DNA from: Macrophomina tecta
Lineage: Eukaryota > Ascomycota > Dothideomycetes > Botryosphaeriales > Botryosphaeriaceae
DNA length: 64,000 nucleotides
Reading direction: 5' to 3'
Assembly: GCA_024180945.1 (NCBI GenBank)
Contig: JAKSGN010000035.1
Span: 124,001 to 188,000 of the forward strand
A program made the translations under genes and the position numbers. Below, piece after piece: positions 12,525 to 22,791 of the stretch; the first letter of the stretch is position 1, and every line of letters begins with the position of its first letter. The notes beneath the pieces are model-generated. The model did not search any database. It worked only from the letters and a program-made list of their open reading frames with translations, and had not been told where the DNA came from.

Positions 12525-14017
12525 GCTGTGGTGGGTAAGAGCAGGGGCAGAAGGTAAGTTTGCCGGCTCTCAACCGAGGTAGACGCTCTTTTTTCTTCTT
12601 TCCCTTTTCTTCTACTTTCTTGAGTGTCATATTCCACTATTACTATGCCTTTTAAACAATGACAGAGATGAGGGATGCGGCGGAGGGGGATTGGCGTTTG
12701 GTAATTTTTGGCGTTTTGTGGGACTTTGGTGGTGCTGGCATACCCAAGCAAGGTTCTAGAATGAGTCTCAATTCCTTTTTCTCCCCACTGGTCAGGATGG
12801 GAATGGAATGGTTATGGGATTGATTGGATGGTCGGTTGGTCAGTCGGTTCGGAACGGATTTCGGGAATGGTAAAACAGGCGTCTTCTGGTGAGATGAAGG
12901 GTTCTTCACACCCGCAAGAAAGCCACATGACGGAACGAAGCTTCACGGCTGGCAGGGCATGCGTTTTTCTCATGATCATTTGACTACAGATATACCCCGA
13001 AGGTGTTTGGAAATATCGCATTGGGTGGAGTTAATATCCTTATGTAGATTGACACGAGTAGATTGAGGATGCAGAAATGGGCAAAGAATTCAACTCAAAG
13101 TTCCTGCCATTCCGTCTTTCAAAAGTTCAAGTACCGCATTTGAAGCTTGCCCAGCGGCACTGCTGACCGCCTTCACCAGCTCATAGCATAGGCAAGGCAC
13201 ACTCAGGAAGCACTGAGCACCGGCTCCAAGTAGGACAACCAGCGCTCTAAAGCATCGGCGACGTCCGGCCTGCTGGCGTACAAGTAGGTGGGCTGCGACA
13301 AGACTGTCTCGACCACTTCACATGCGTGCCTGCTGATGGCCAACGTCGATCTGTGATACGCATCCTGCTGAGGTCGGTGGGCAAAAGAAGGGCATTGCAT
13401 TGCAGTGTCAGCATGGCCGTGCGCTTGTAAGTTTGTGCTGTCTGTCAGGCGTTTTCGGAGCATTCTCTTTGTTCGTCTGCGCAGTTGTAATGCGAGTAAG
13501 CTGAGACGGTGTGGGTGGTACGAGGCACGGGGGTGCGGGGGCTATCTGGGTCCAGCTGTTGAAAGTTATGCGCGGGCTAATGAAGATGAAGTGGGAGGGT
13601 TGGCAGGAGCGTTGATGGTGGTGGGTAGGTCTGCAGGACGATAGGTGTGCGGTACGCAGATGTGTTATGCTTAGTAAGTGAGTGATGTGCGGGTGATAGT
13701 GATTACTGCGTTGATGCACGTCTTTCATGTTGTCACTCAATACACGGTCTGCTGGGCTTAAAAAAAAAAGGCAAGAAAAAAGAACTCTGAGCCTGGTTGA
13801 GGAGATGACGAGATAACCTTATAGTAGTTTATAGTAATAAAGAGCTAGTCTAGATGGCAGTTTATCCATATCCTACACCATTCGGGGGCAGCTGACAAAG
13901 TAAGAAGTGTTATGAACCAAGAGACGGCCACACGCCGCCATGCTACAGCCAATGACTATCATTAACTCTCGACGGACAACATTCCCACGGTAGAGCAGAA
14001 TAGCAAGAACACTCTAC
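12525..14017. other. Intergenic between convergent MFS and P450 genes
   Basis: About 1.5 kb holding the two 3' UTRs. A minus-strand ORF at 13203-13463 (86 aa) ends in a somewhat protein-like stretch (ISRHACEVVETVLSQP...ALERWLSYLEPVLSAS). It has no homolog that I recognise and no plausible 5' exon. It could be a relic and I do not call it as a gene. Confidence 0.5.
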
Positions 14018-16124
14018 TCACACCTTCACCCACCCAAACTCCCCACTACCGTCCCAATATTTCTTGCCATCAGGGAACTCGCCTTCTCTTCTCTTCTCCG
14101 CAAACAGCTCTTCCACCAGCTCTTTACGATGGCCCATACCCTCTCTCACCTTCAAACTGAATTCGAAAGGCTTGGGCTTTGCGATGAGTAGATGGGTGTA
14201 GTCCAAGGTGGGGTCTATTTTCTTCTTAGTGCTCTTCTCCACCGGCTGTTGCTGTTCCTGCTCCAATTTCTCATGCGCTACTGCGTCAGCCTTCTTGATC
14301 GGCCACGCACCGGGCGCCTTCTCCGTGACAGCGGGAGAGGTGGGGAGGAGGGGATGTGTCTCGTGTGCAGCAGCCGCAGCCGCGTACTGAGTAGAAGTCT
14401 GGACGACGGAGTCGGCGGGGTCATGGGGAGCGTTCGGAGTGCAGATAACGCTGTCATTGCGGTCCGCGTCGGTATGGACGCCGGTGCTAAGTTCCTCGGT
14501 TGAAATGCTGGCTTTCTCATTCGAGTAGGCTGTGCCGATGGGCGAAGAGGGTGGGGACGCAGTCTCGGGGTTCTTCTTGATGTCAAAAAGCCAGGCGAGA
14601 GCGCCTAGACCGATGAACAGATCCTCGTCCGCAACGCCTTGGCCCTGACACAGACGACGGCCGTAACCAAATTGCGTGATGTTGACGATATTGGGGTACT
14701 CAGTCAAGGGTTCGCGGTAGGTGGGGTACTTAGGATCAAGCCAGCGCATCGGATTGAAAGCTTCTGGGTCAGGGAAGAGCTCGGGTTCGCGGGCGATGCC
14801 CCTACAAAACGCGTTAGTTTGTGTCAGGACGGCTTAAACGTGGGAAACGCTACCATTCAAGAGGGTGCATGACGCTCCCGGCAGGAATGTGGTAGCCGTT
14901 GTACTCATCATCTTGAATCAGGTAATGAGGAATGCCAGTAGGGACTGGAGGGCGCCAGCGCATCACCTCTCGGATGAAAGCTCGGAGAACCGGGAGATCC
15001 GGTCTGTCCTCGGCACGCGGGAGTCGGTCACCGCAAACGCGATCCAGCTCTTCATGCAGAATCGGCAAGTACTGGGGATAGTGACACATTGCCAGGCAGA
15101 AGGTCTGCATAGGGGCGGCGATGGTCAGTGCACCGGCAATTCCGTGCATTCCAACGCAGAAGGCCCCTTCAAGATCGTAGGTGAAATCCCACTTGTTCCA
15201 AGTGCTGAGGAGAGTTTGCATCCAGCTGGGGGTGCCCCGTTTCTCTGCCATGTCCTGCTTCACCTGGCTTTGCATGATCTCAAACCACTTGCGCTCTGTG
15301 CGTTGCCTCTTCCGCTCCCAAGCCTTCGCAGGAGAAAGCCAGTCGGGAAGGCTCATGATAAAAGGAATTTTGTTTCCAAGGTGGCCGGTGGGGGAGACGG
15401 AAATGAGAAGCTCGCGCGCACGCTGCTTCAACTCGTCGCTGGCTTCAGCATGACCCCATGCCAGTCTGCATGTGACGCGCGAGATGTAAGACTCCAGAGC
15501 ATGATTGTAGTTGTGTGGTTCATCGATGAGCTCCTTCAGGAGTCGGATTGATTCGAGCTCAGGGTAGCGGTAGAAGGTGTTGAGCTTCGACTCGCGCATT
15601 ATGTACGTTGCGACCTTTCTCTGCCGCGACCAGTGCGCTGTAGCCGGTCAATAGGGGGATTTGATGCTGAGCGCTTGGAACTCACGATTTTTGCTCATCA
15701 AGGGCAGATATTCTGCGCTCGTCCTGTTGTCATGTAGCAGAGCAGGGATATGCGGGCGATCAGAGTAAATGGCGGCCTTCTTAGCCAAAAGGTCGCGGGA
15801 GATTTCGTCGGTAGAAATCCAGACATGATTGCTGCCAGCAAGGTTCACCTGGTAGATGGGACCATACTCTTTCGACCACTCGTAGAATTTGATGTGACTG
15901 TTCTGTTCAGGCACATCGGGCACTGAACCAAGAATCGGGTAACCTGCACGGTCTGTCAACGGCCCGAATAGATGGACAGCTTGAGGTCACTTGAACCAAC
16001 CTTTTGGGCCGGGGAGGGGTTTCAAGCCTTTGGGTATCTTTGGTTTTGCAGGGAAGAAGACAAGTTTAATTAGTGCAAGCAACGCGATGACGCCAAAAGC
16101 CGTAACAAGAGTGATGAGAGCCAT
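14018..16124 (-). CDS. Cytochrome P450 monooxygenase
   Basis: Four exons, read from high to low coordinates: 16001-16124, 15686-15943, 14854-15637 and 14018-14801, giving 649 aa. Start ATG at 16124; an in-frame stop lies just upstream. It has an N-terminal membrane anchor (residues 2-24), a proline-rich hinge (PKIPKGLKPLPGPKGYP), HWSRQRK in the C-helix, ExxR in FIREVMRWRPP, FNPMRW in the PERF position, and the heme-binding loop FGYGRRLCQGQ with Cys440 as thiolate ligand. The I-helix reads HGIAGALTIAAP: the usual Asp/Glu of AGxDTT is Leu, and the second Thr is Ile. The C-terminus is long: a Ser/Thr/Ala-rich tract of about 117 residues (467-583) separates the L-helix from the usual DYTHLLIAKPKPF beta-strand end. 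It is probably ER-bound; the substrate is unknown. It resembles secondary-metabolism P450s, and a UstYa gene lies 5.6 kb away. Confidence 0.92.
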
Positions 16125-19100
16125 GCCGAAGGAAACGATAGGCTTCAAGCCCAGAAAATGGTATCAAGAGATAGTCAACCAGAGCAGGGGCGGCAGTGGT
16201 AGCGAGGCAACACAAGGGAGATGGAGACGTAATGGATTAAATGGATGAGGAAGACAAGAGAAAGCTAGCACGTGTGACGCGCGCGGAAAAGAGTCAGTAA
16301 TTCGGTATAAATATGGGCCTCGGTGCGGCGGACCGGACATTCGGGAAACCCTTAAGGCTTGGGAGGCCATCCTGACCTTGCTGCGAGGGCATATGGTGCA
16401 GATGTCTCGTCAAAGTCTCACCATTCCGGGACAAGACGACGCATCCAAGAAAAGCAGGGCCCATGGCATCACTTCAGCTTAGAGTAGCTGCTCCGCCCCG
16501 CGAGCCGAAGTCCGGGTGCGTGTTGGAGGGCGGAGAGGCGGAGAAGCATCAACGCTGAGTAGAGGATCTGCATGGTGTGCAGGGATGGCAGGCATAGGGG
16601 GATTCGCTGATATGTTTCACAGTCAGCGCTTGCTACCATTCCCTGTCGAGCTTCACCCAACATGGACACGGCTGGATTTAGTAGCTGAAGGTGAGCGGTG
16701 CTGAGAGGGGGCGAAGATTGCGCAAGGCAGAGGCATTCTGGCCTCGAGACGGCGATGATTGAGTAGTGGCGCGCAATATGGCGCGGGCAAAGACGCGTAT
16801 TGGAGCTCGGCAGTTGAGGCTTGGCTCTTAGCAGGCGCCTCCGCCGACAGAAATGACGGTCCAGGAAGAGATAACGCGAGAGTGCGAGGTGCGAGGCGCG
16901 CTGAGTTGAGCTGGCGGTGGAGGACGGGCTGGGGGCGCCCTGGCTCGCGCTAGGCCGCAGCAGGTCTAGCGTACTGTGGAGAGCCGACGGCCAAAGTCCG
17001 CCACCCGCCAGACCGCGCTCGAACAATCTCACACGCACTCTCTCTATCTCTCTCTCTCGCCGTCCAACGCTTCGCGCCACCGCAGCCGCTTCTCCTGTCA
17101 ACCAGTATTCAGCCGACCCTTGGCTGCTTGCAAATCCTCTCCTGCCCCTGTTCCGTTTCACTCTGGCAAGCCTGTGTCGTCATCGCTTGGCAGGCTCCGT
17201 CGTCTCCAGCCTCCCAGTTGCCCCTGATACCGCTTTCCGATGCATCTCATCACCCTAAATCCTGCTCAATGACTTAACTTGGGTCCTCTTGTCACCGTGC
17301 AATGTCAAAATGCCATTCGTGCCCGCCGTTCGCTTCACCCGATCAGACTGCAGCCTACCACTCTATTGCAGCATGACCTCCATCTGCGACGCCTCGGCCG
17401 AGCTCATTCACTTGTTACTCGGCAACATCGTGTGGACGGACTTTTTGTACGGGATCTAAAGGATGCCCAGTTTCGGTACCGCGCGGGAGCGCAGATCTGT
17501 CCGCCCGCCACTGAGCTCTTTCGGTCGCCCGCGAGGCTTGCGCTCATGCCTATTTACGCCCCTTCCAGCAACGCCCTTAGACTCAAGTCGACCATGTCTC
17601 ACACAGCGCTGCCTCCCGGGTTCATTCTTAGCCACTGACATGCAGTCTTTCTGCCCGGTATATGCTGTTTCGGTATTCTCCTTTGCACGACGCGAGGCTC
17701 CAGTCTGCACTAATCCTTGTTTCCATCCGAATAGAGGAAGCCCTGGGTCTGGGGAATGCTGATCTAAACTTTCCAGTCATCGTGGCTGGTTCGAGTGGCA
17801 ATGCTGGTCTCGTCTGCAGCAGACTAGCCCGTTAGAGTTGCTAAGCCTACGGGTCCCCTCAGTCTGGCTCAACAGACCTTAGGTCGTAACAGCTCGACCA
17901 AGCGAAGGATTCTCCTGCCAAGTCACCCTCGGCCTGCACAAGAAACAAATGCCCGCGTAACCAGCTGGATATCTGTTGCCTAATTCATTTCTGCCCGCCT
18001 TTGGTGCTAATGAGAGACGTGCGTCCGGAATAAATGGTCGGCCTCACATGATAAGTGGGGAGCAAACTGGTATGCTGCAGGAAGATAAGATTACATCTGA
18101 AGCATCTAGGAATAGGCATCTACTATCTCCAGCCAGTAGTCCGTCGGCCTCTACCGAAATCCGCTTCTCCACACGTTTTCCAATCGGCCAGGTGGGCCAA
18201 CGATCTGGACAACGATCAGGTCTGGCCCAAACAGCGTATCAGGTCAGCTTCTGGAAATAAGTCTACAAAGTGAAGATCAAGTACTTCTATTTCGTAGGCC
18301 CTTCGACTCCAAAGTGCTATGAGCCCTAATTACATAACGCGAGCAAGTTCCCGTATACCGTGTTCAAGTATATCGTGGCCTGGTGTGGCGTCTGGGCGTT
18401 AGCACCTGCTGTCCGCTCTTATACGCTCGGTCAGTCGGCTTTAGCCATCCAGCCAGCCCCGACATTGATTGACATGTTCAAATGGTGGAAAGCTATGAGA
18501 CTCTGGATGATCCGCTAAAAGCTTGGCTGAGTTTGGCAATACACCATTGCAAACCGCACATTGTCGCCACGATTCTCGGCACGATGGTTTGCGCAATCAC
18601 ACTTGACCAAGCGCCATGCCTTTACGCGCCGAGGGCTACCTTACTGCCGGTTTCCTTAGCGATCCATATTGTCTCGGACATTCCTCTTCCTTGTGATTCA
18701 CCGTGCCGATGACGGCAAACTCTATCTGATTATACGAGGGCCAGCTGCTGGCCCAAGGCGTCGGAATCGTTACCGCGGCGGCGATATTCTCCACTCCCCC
18801 CACCCCCAACAATCCCCCTCCCCGTCTCTGCCCCCTCTTTTTTGGGTGGGGGGTCGGGGGGTTTGTAGGTCATCAGTTTGTCGTTTCCGAACGATTTGGA
18901 AAGTCCTCTATGTCGCGCGTGAGACGCATAAGAGTACGCCGGCGCGAATGCGAGCCCAATCGCATTAAGCTTCTCAGCAGCTACTGGGGCACGGTTTCCT
19001 GGTCTCACCATCCCAGCTTTGCTCCCACGTCTACCTCTGGTGTTGCTTACTGATTTGGGTTATCGCCCACGGCCATTTACGTGCGCCAAACTGTTCGGTC

Positions 19101-19925
19101 ATACAGATCTCATTCATTATATCACGGGGCACCGGTCCAACCAGCAAATTCCCCCTTGCTTCCTATCGAGATCACTCCTGCAGCAGTACGCTAAAGGAAA
19201 TAGCATGAGGTTTCTAGGAAGTAACCCGCACCCCTCCGCTGACTCCCATTATTCGTCTCGTGCCGGTCAAAACTTCAGATTCCATTTACAGGCTCATGCG
19301 TCACATTTCGATCTGGACAGAGCTCAAAAGTAAGTTTATCTCCCAATGCCATGTCCTGGCGGACTTCTGGCTTTCCCACAACGGGCCTGCTGCTCGTGCG
19401 AGCACTGGTTGACTTCTCCGGCCCGTGTGAGGCCTGCAGCTTACACACGCGCGGCGTCGCGCCTTCGGAGCCTCTGACAGGCTGCACATGTAACGTGGTG
19501 CAGCTCGGAACGGACAGACATCCGGTTTCTGACTGCAGGCCTTGGCTCTTGAAAGTCACTACTGCATTCACTGCCGCCGTCCTTACAGGAATGAGGATTT
19601 GTCAAGCCCTGTCCTGTTGGTTCCGATCGGCTGAACCCAGCTCCAGATTAACTTGTGAGAACCCTATCTGCCGTTGAGCGATTGCGAGAGACTGGTGTAG
19701 GCTTTCACTTGACTCCGATCTGCAGGTTCCAGAGCGCTGCTTCTTTTTGTGATGGACCGGTATACAGGATGGCGAAGCAACGGGGCTCTGAATGATGTCT
19801 CCTCTCGAAGGGCGGCAAAGAGGGAACAGGACCAGTTTGCGTTCGAAATGACGCTGCGCGAGAAATGTCTAAGCAGTGAAGGTTGAGGAGAAGAAATCAA
19901 TTTCTATAACCACAGTAAAGTAATT
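16125..19925. other. 3.8-kb region upstream of the P450, no intact gene
   Basis: The P450-proximal part carries a CACGTG E-box (16269-16274) and a TATTTATA-like element near 16305-16313 on the P450 strand. From about 17040 to 17300 the plus strand is pyrimidine-rich, like a fungal 5' leader, and is followed by short gene-like but stop-interrupted reading frames to about 18.8 kb (see findings). The remainder shows nothing that I can support. Confidence 0.5.
17308..18800 (+). pseudogene. Possible decayed gene, identity unknown
   Basis: After a CT-rich leader-like stretch, an ATG at 17308 opens a 49-codon frame with protein-like composition (...DASAELIHLLLGNIVWTDFLYG). Further segments in shifting frames also look protein-like: PVIVAGSSGNAGLVCSRLAR near 17777, KHLGIGIYYLQPVVRRPLP near 18095, and FKYIVAWCGVWALAPAVRSY near 18363. 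Each is soon broken by stops (for example TAG, TAA, TGA), and I found no set of GT-AG introns that joins them. This fits a degraded gene, but chance is possible. No family is recognised. Confidence 0.2.
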
Positions 19926-20371
19926 CTAGGTCCACCGGTAGCACACTCCACAGCCCTGAAAGAGCGATGTTTGGAGATTGTTTGACGGAAATGTGGGGTA
20001 TTGCGGCCGGAGTAATAGGGAAAACACGGGAAGACTCCCTTTAGGTGATGCAGAGGCACTGGTATGCTCATCAGTTGAAATTCGTCTGGGGCACCCGCGG
20101 CATGGAAGACTCACCGTAGGGGAGGTAGCGCTCATGCTGCAAGAGCAAGTTCCCTTCTTGCCATCAGACTGGATGTGTGTCAGAAATACCCCATTATACT
20201 GCCCTTCACTCTTGTGGTAAGACTAACCTCGCATTCACCACCGCGGTTGGTGCAGTAGTCGGGGTTCAAGAAAGGCAGGAGCGCCTCGGCATCAGCAGCC
20301 GGGGCAGCAGCCGGGGCAGCGCTGGCGCAGAGCGCAAGGGCGAAGGCGGTGGCAAGAGCGATGAAGCGCAT
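19926..20371 (-). CDS. Small secreted cysteine-rich protein (three exons)
   Basis: Exons, high to low: 20228-20371, 20115-20168 and 19926-19955. All junctions are phase 0. Intron 1 is 59 nt (GTTAGT...CCAG) and intron 2 is 159 nt (GTGAGT...TTTCAG). The product is 75 aa. Residues 1 to about 19 are a signal peptide (MRFIALATAFALALCASA), followed by an Ala/Pro/Asp-rich pro-like stretch to about 30, then a compact domain with six cysteines (40, 47, 56, 58, 68, 71), spaced C-x6-C-x8-C-x1-C-x9-C-x2-C, ending in CYRWT. Six cysteines suggest three disulfides and an extracellular stable peptide such as an effector-like or antimicrobial protein. I do not recognise the family. There are no KR/RR Kex2 sites and no internal repeats. 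A TATATAAG box lies about 125 nt upstream, and the UstYa gene is divergent 1.37 kb away. Confidence 0.68.
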
Positions 20372-20496
20372 TTTGGTTGTTTTGTGGTTGAAAGAGTGGA
20401 TCTGGTGGAAAAGGCTGTGAAGTGATTGTGGTGATGATGGCTGAAGTGAGCGGATTGCTGTGTTGGATTGAGTGGACGAGAAGCGCATCAACAGGA

Positions 20497-20504
20497 CTTA
20501 TATA
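20497..20504 (-). promoter_or_regulatory. TATA box of the secreted cysteine-rich protein gene
   Basis: TATATAAG on the minus strand, about 125 nt upstream of the ATG at 20371. It supports transcription in that direction. Confidence 0.5.
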
Positions 20505-21380
20505 TCTGTTTGTAGATCGTGCGCCAGACGACATCTCTCAGTCGCAGAGGAGTGTCATTCCAAGACAGACAGATTTCGGCCGTGTCTGACTCCGCCAAGT
20601 GCACAACAAACGGACAATATGCCCTCATTTGAATTGGATCAGCAGAAACCCTCTCTGTTGATTCTTAGTATTACTTGGACTCCAGGTCACCACGCGCCAA
20701 GAAGGTGTTTAAGAAATGCGCCATGACGCGGCCAGGCCCTTGGTCGATACGTAGGTCATTGCAAAGAACGACGGCCAAAGGATCGATGGCAGACAAATTA
20801 GGAAAAGGTCTGAATAGCAGGACTCGGCAACGACGTTGAAATTACCGATCACGGCCCGAAAGAGTGGCCACGCAAGTGATAACACGCTGTTCTGGAGATC
20901 GGGTGGCGGGGGATTCGCAGCATGCCAAACTCAAACCGATCTGAGACTGATTCAGCCTTGTGAAATGCACATAAGGCCGACAGCCTTTCGAATCAGCCGG
21001 TTGGTAATGGCGGTCACGACCAAAGTTTAACATGACATTCAATGTCAAAGCATCATCTTTGCGGTCAACATCTTGGCCTCGCATTGTCCTCTATGAGCGC
21101 TGAATCAACAGGAGTATTTGGCTCCCATGGTGTTCATCCCGTTGTTTCATGCTCTTCGGGCTGACTTATGCGACTATTTGTAGAGACTGATAATCTCCTA
21201 GTATTGTATTGAGGCCTGCCGGGAGAGATGCCCAGCTGAGGCTCGGCAGCGGCCACAGAATATTTTGACCTTATGCTTATTGAACAAAGTATAGATTTCG
21301 TGCAGCACGAAGAGCCCCATTGAGCCTCACTGTCAGCATATGAGTACTAAACTCTGGAGCGTGGCACCGATCGATTGTCA

Positions 21381-21407
21381 GTACCGGGTCGGAGTTCAAC
21401 CCGGTAC
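21381..21407. repeat. Perfect 9-bp inverted repeat with 9-nt loop
   Basis: Arms GTACCGGGT (21381-21389) and ACCCGGTAC (21399-21407), immediately before a TGACGTCA site and about 330 bp upstream of the UstYa-type gene. It could be a palindromic binding site. I do not see a tRNA or other RNA gene around it. Confidence 0.5.
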
Positions 21408-21411
21408 CTCA

Positions 21412-21419
21412 TGACGTCA
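21412..21419. promoter_or_regulatory. TGACGTCA palindrome (CRE-type bZIP site)
   Basis: Full 8-bp CRE consensus about 320 bp before the UstYa-type ATG. CRE sites bind ATF/CREB-type bZIP factors, and fungal orthologs (AtfA, Acr1-like) regulate stress and secondary metabolism. Function here is inferred only from sequence and position. Confidence 0.4.
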
Positions 21420-21738
21420 GCTGAAGAGTCAGTGCTGATAATAAGATTTCCCCTATTGATTCATTCATAACTTTAAATCTGTAGTCAGGCACGCGGCGTC
21501 CCACCTCTACCCACGGTCTGTATCCTGCCCTGAGCCCTGCTGAGCCTCTATAACAATCGAATAACAACGGCTCTCTTTCGTATCGTTCTTCGGAGCCTGC
21601 TGATTACACTAAAGAAACACAGCCATCCACGCACTCGTTTATCATTCGCCTCATTTTCCTACTCGTTGGGTCACTTGAGATTACCTTTGCTCCTGAGTTT
21701 TTCTTTTTTTTCCCTTCTCTCATACTAACCAACATTAA

Positions 21739-22698
21739 ATGTTTAACGTTGTCAAATATTCTACCCGTTTCCTGCAATCGAGGAAACAGAACTATTACGG
21801 GGATGCAGAAACAGCAGCTCAGCCATTTTTACCACCCAAGGACACTAAAGACGAGCTCGCAGATGACCTATCAGTTAGCCGCGCCAAGAAGTGCACACGG
21901 CGTCTCCCTGTAGCATATGTCATGTGCTTCGCAGGGGGTATTCTGGCCACGCTCCTCGCCGCTTGGGTGGAGCATCGATTCTTTCCAACAACCTTCACGA
22001 CGAAGAACCTCGGCCCGATACCAGCGTGTAAGTGGAATCTTCGACTTTTTTTGACCAGGTCGCTAATGACTTGCGCAGTCCCTCTCTTGGAAAAGAGCTT
22101 CGAGCCCAACCATCTGTTTGAAGGCGGGTCGGAAACAGCGGATGATGCATGGGACAGATTGATCCCTCGTAAACTTCGACTTCCCATCTTATGTCGTTGA
22201 AATTGCTAACACATAGCAGCGAATTCTGCCCTCTTCATCCCAGGAGCGAAGGAGAAATGGGGGTTGAAGCCCGGTGTTCCTCCAGTTTTCGACTACTCAC
22301 TCCTCTCGGACGAGTTCTACTCTGTGGCTGCTATACACCAAATCCACTGCTTGGTGAGTCTGTAAAGCTCTTTATTGAACGGTATAGGAATCTAAAGACG
22401 GTAGAACATGATCCGGAAAGGTTACTGGGGTTCAAGCAATAGCCATTCCTCTGAGGAGGCTGTTCAAAAGCATAGCAAAGGTCATGTAGAGCATTGCTTT
22501 GAGTACCTCCGTCAGTCACTGATGTGCCTTGGAGATACTACCATCGAAAACAGAGACATAATAGAGAGTACGGCAACGTCAGGTTGGCACGTACAGCGGA
22601 AGTGCTACGACTACAAAGCACTCTATGATTACCACGTTGATCAGCAGAGGCTTTTCAATGAGACCGTCTTACCTTCGTTGAGAAATGCAAATCAATAG
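21739..22698 (+). CDS. UstYa-like DUF3328 protein (peptide oxidase/cyclase family)
   Basis: Four exons, 21739-22027, 22079-22168, 22217-22353 and 22405-22698, giving 269 aa. Intron 2 ends in a TAGCAG tandem acceptor, so one residue is uncertain. The acceptor at 22404 was chosen because it gives HCLNMIRKGYW after the first motif, as in the family. A single N-terminal membrane segment (about 56-77) is followed by the lumenal DUF3328 domain. Both diagnostic HxxHC motifs are present: HQIHC (167-171) and HVEHC (199-203), the latter in HVEHCFEYLRQSLMCLGDTT. UstYa proteins catalyse oxidative cyclisation of ribosomal peptides in ustiloxin-type (dikaritin) pathways and also modify non-ribosomal products. 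The nearest gene is the divergent secreted cysteine-rich peptide; the hypothetical coiled-coil gene converges from the right with 93 bp between stops. Confidence 0.9.
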
Positions 22699-22791
22699 TC
22701 AGAGCTTTCTCAAGCAAACATGACCCTTTCTCTGTTATTATGGATGTATCCACGGTGCAGTGAACAGGAGGTATCCCTGAGATTTAGTGGT

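Larger units (their letters stand above)
20372..21738. other. Divergent intergenic region between secreted peptide and UstYa genes
   Basis: About 1.37 kb likely to hold both promoters. It includes the TATA box of the peptide gene (20497-20504), a 9-bp-stem inverted repeat (21381-21407) and a TGACGTCA palindrome (21412-21419). No ORF in it is convincing. Confidence 0.6.

Noticed and set aside
13203..13463. 86-aa minus-strand ORF with a protein-like C-terminus
   Set aside because: The first half is not protein-like, no upstream exon joins in phase, and no family is recognised; at most a relic.
19926..20371. Secreted peptide as a classical dikaritin (ustiloxin-type) precursor
   Set aside because: It has no Kex2 KR/RR sites and no repeated Tyr-containing core; only the neighbouring UstYa gene suggests a link.
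22354..22458. Later acceptors (22455, 22458) for UstYa intron 3
   Set aside because: They keep frame but delete the family-typical NMIRKGYW segment after HQIHC; the acceptor at 22404 restores it.
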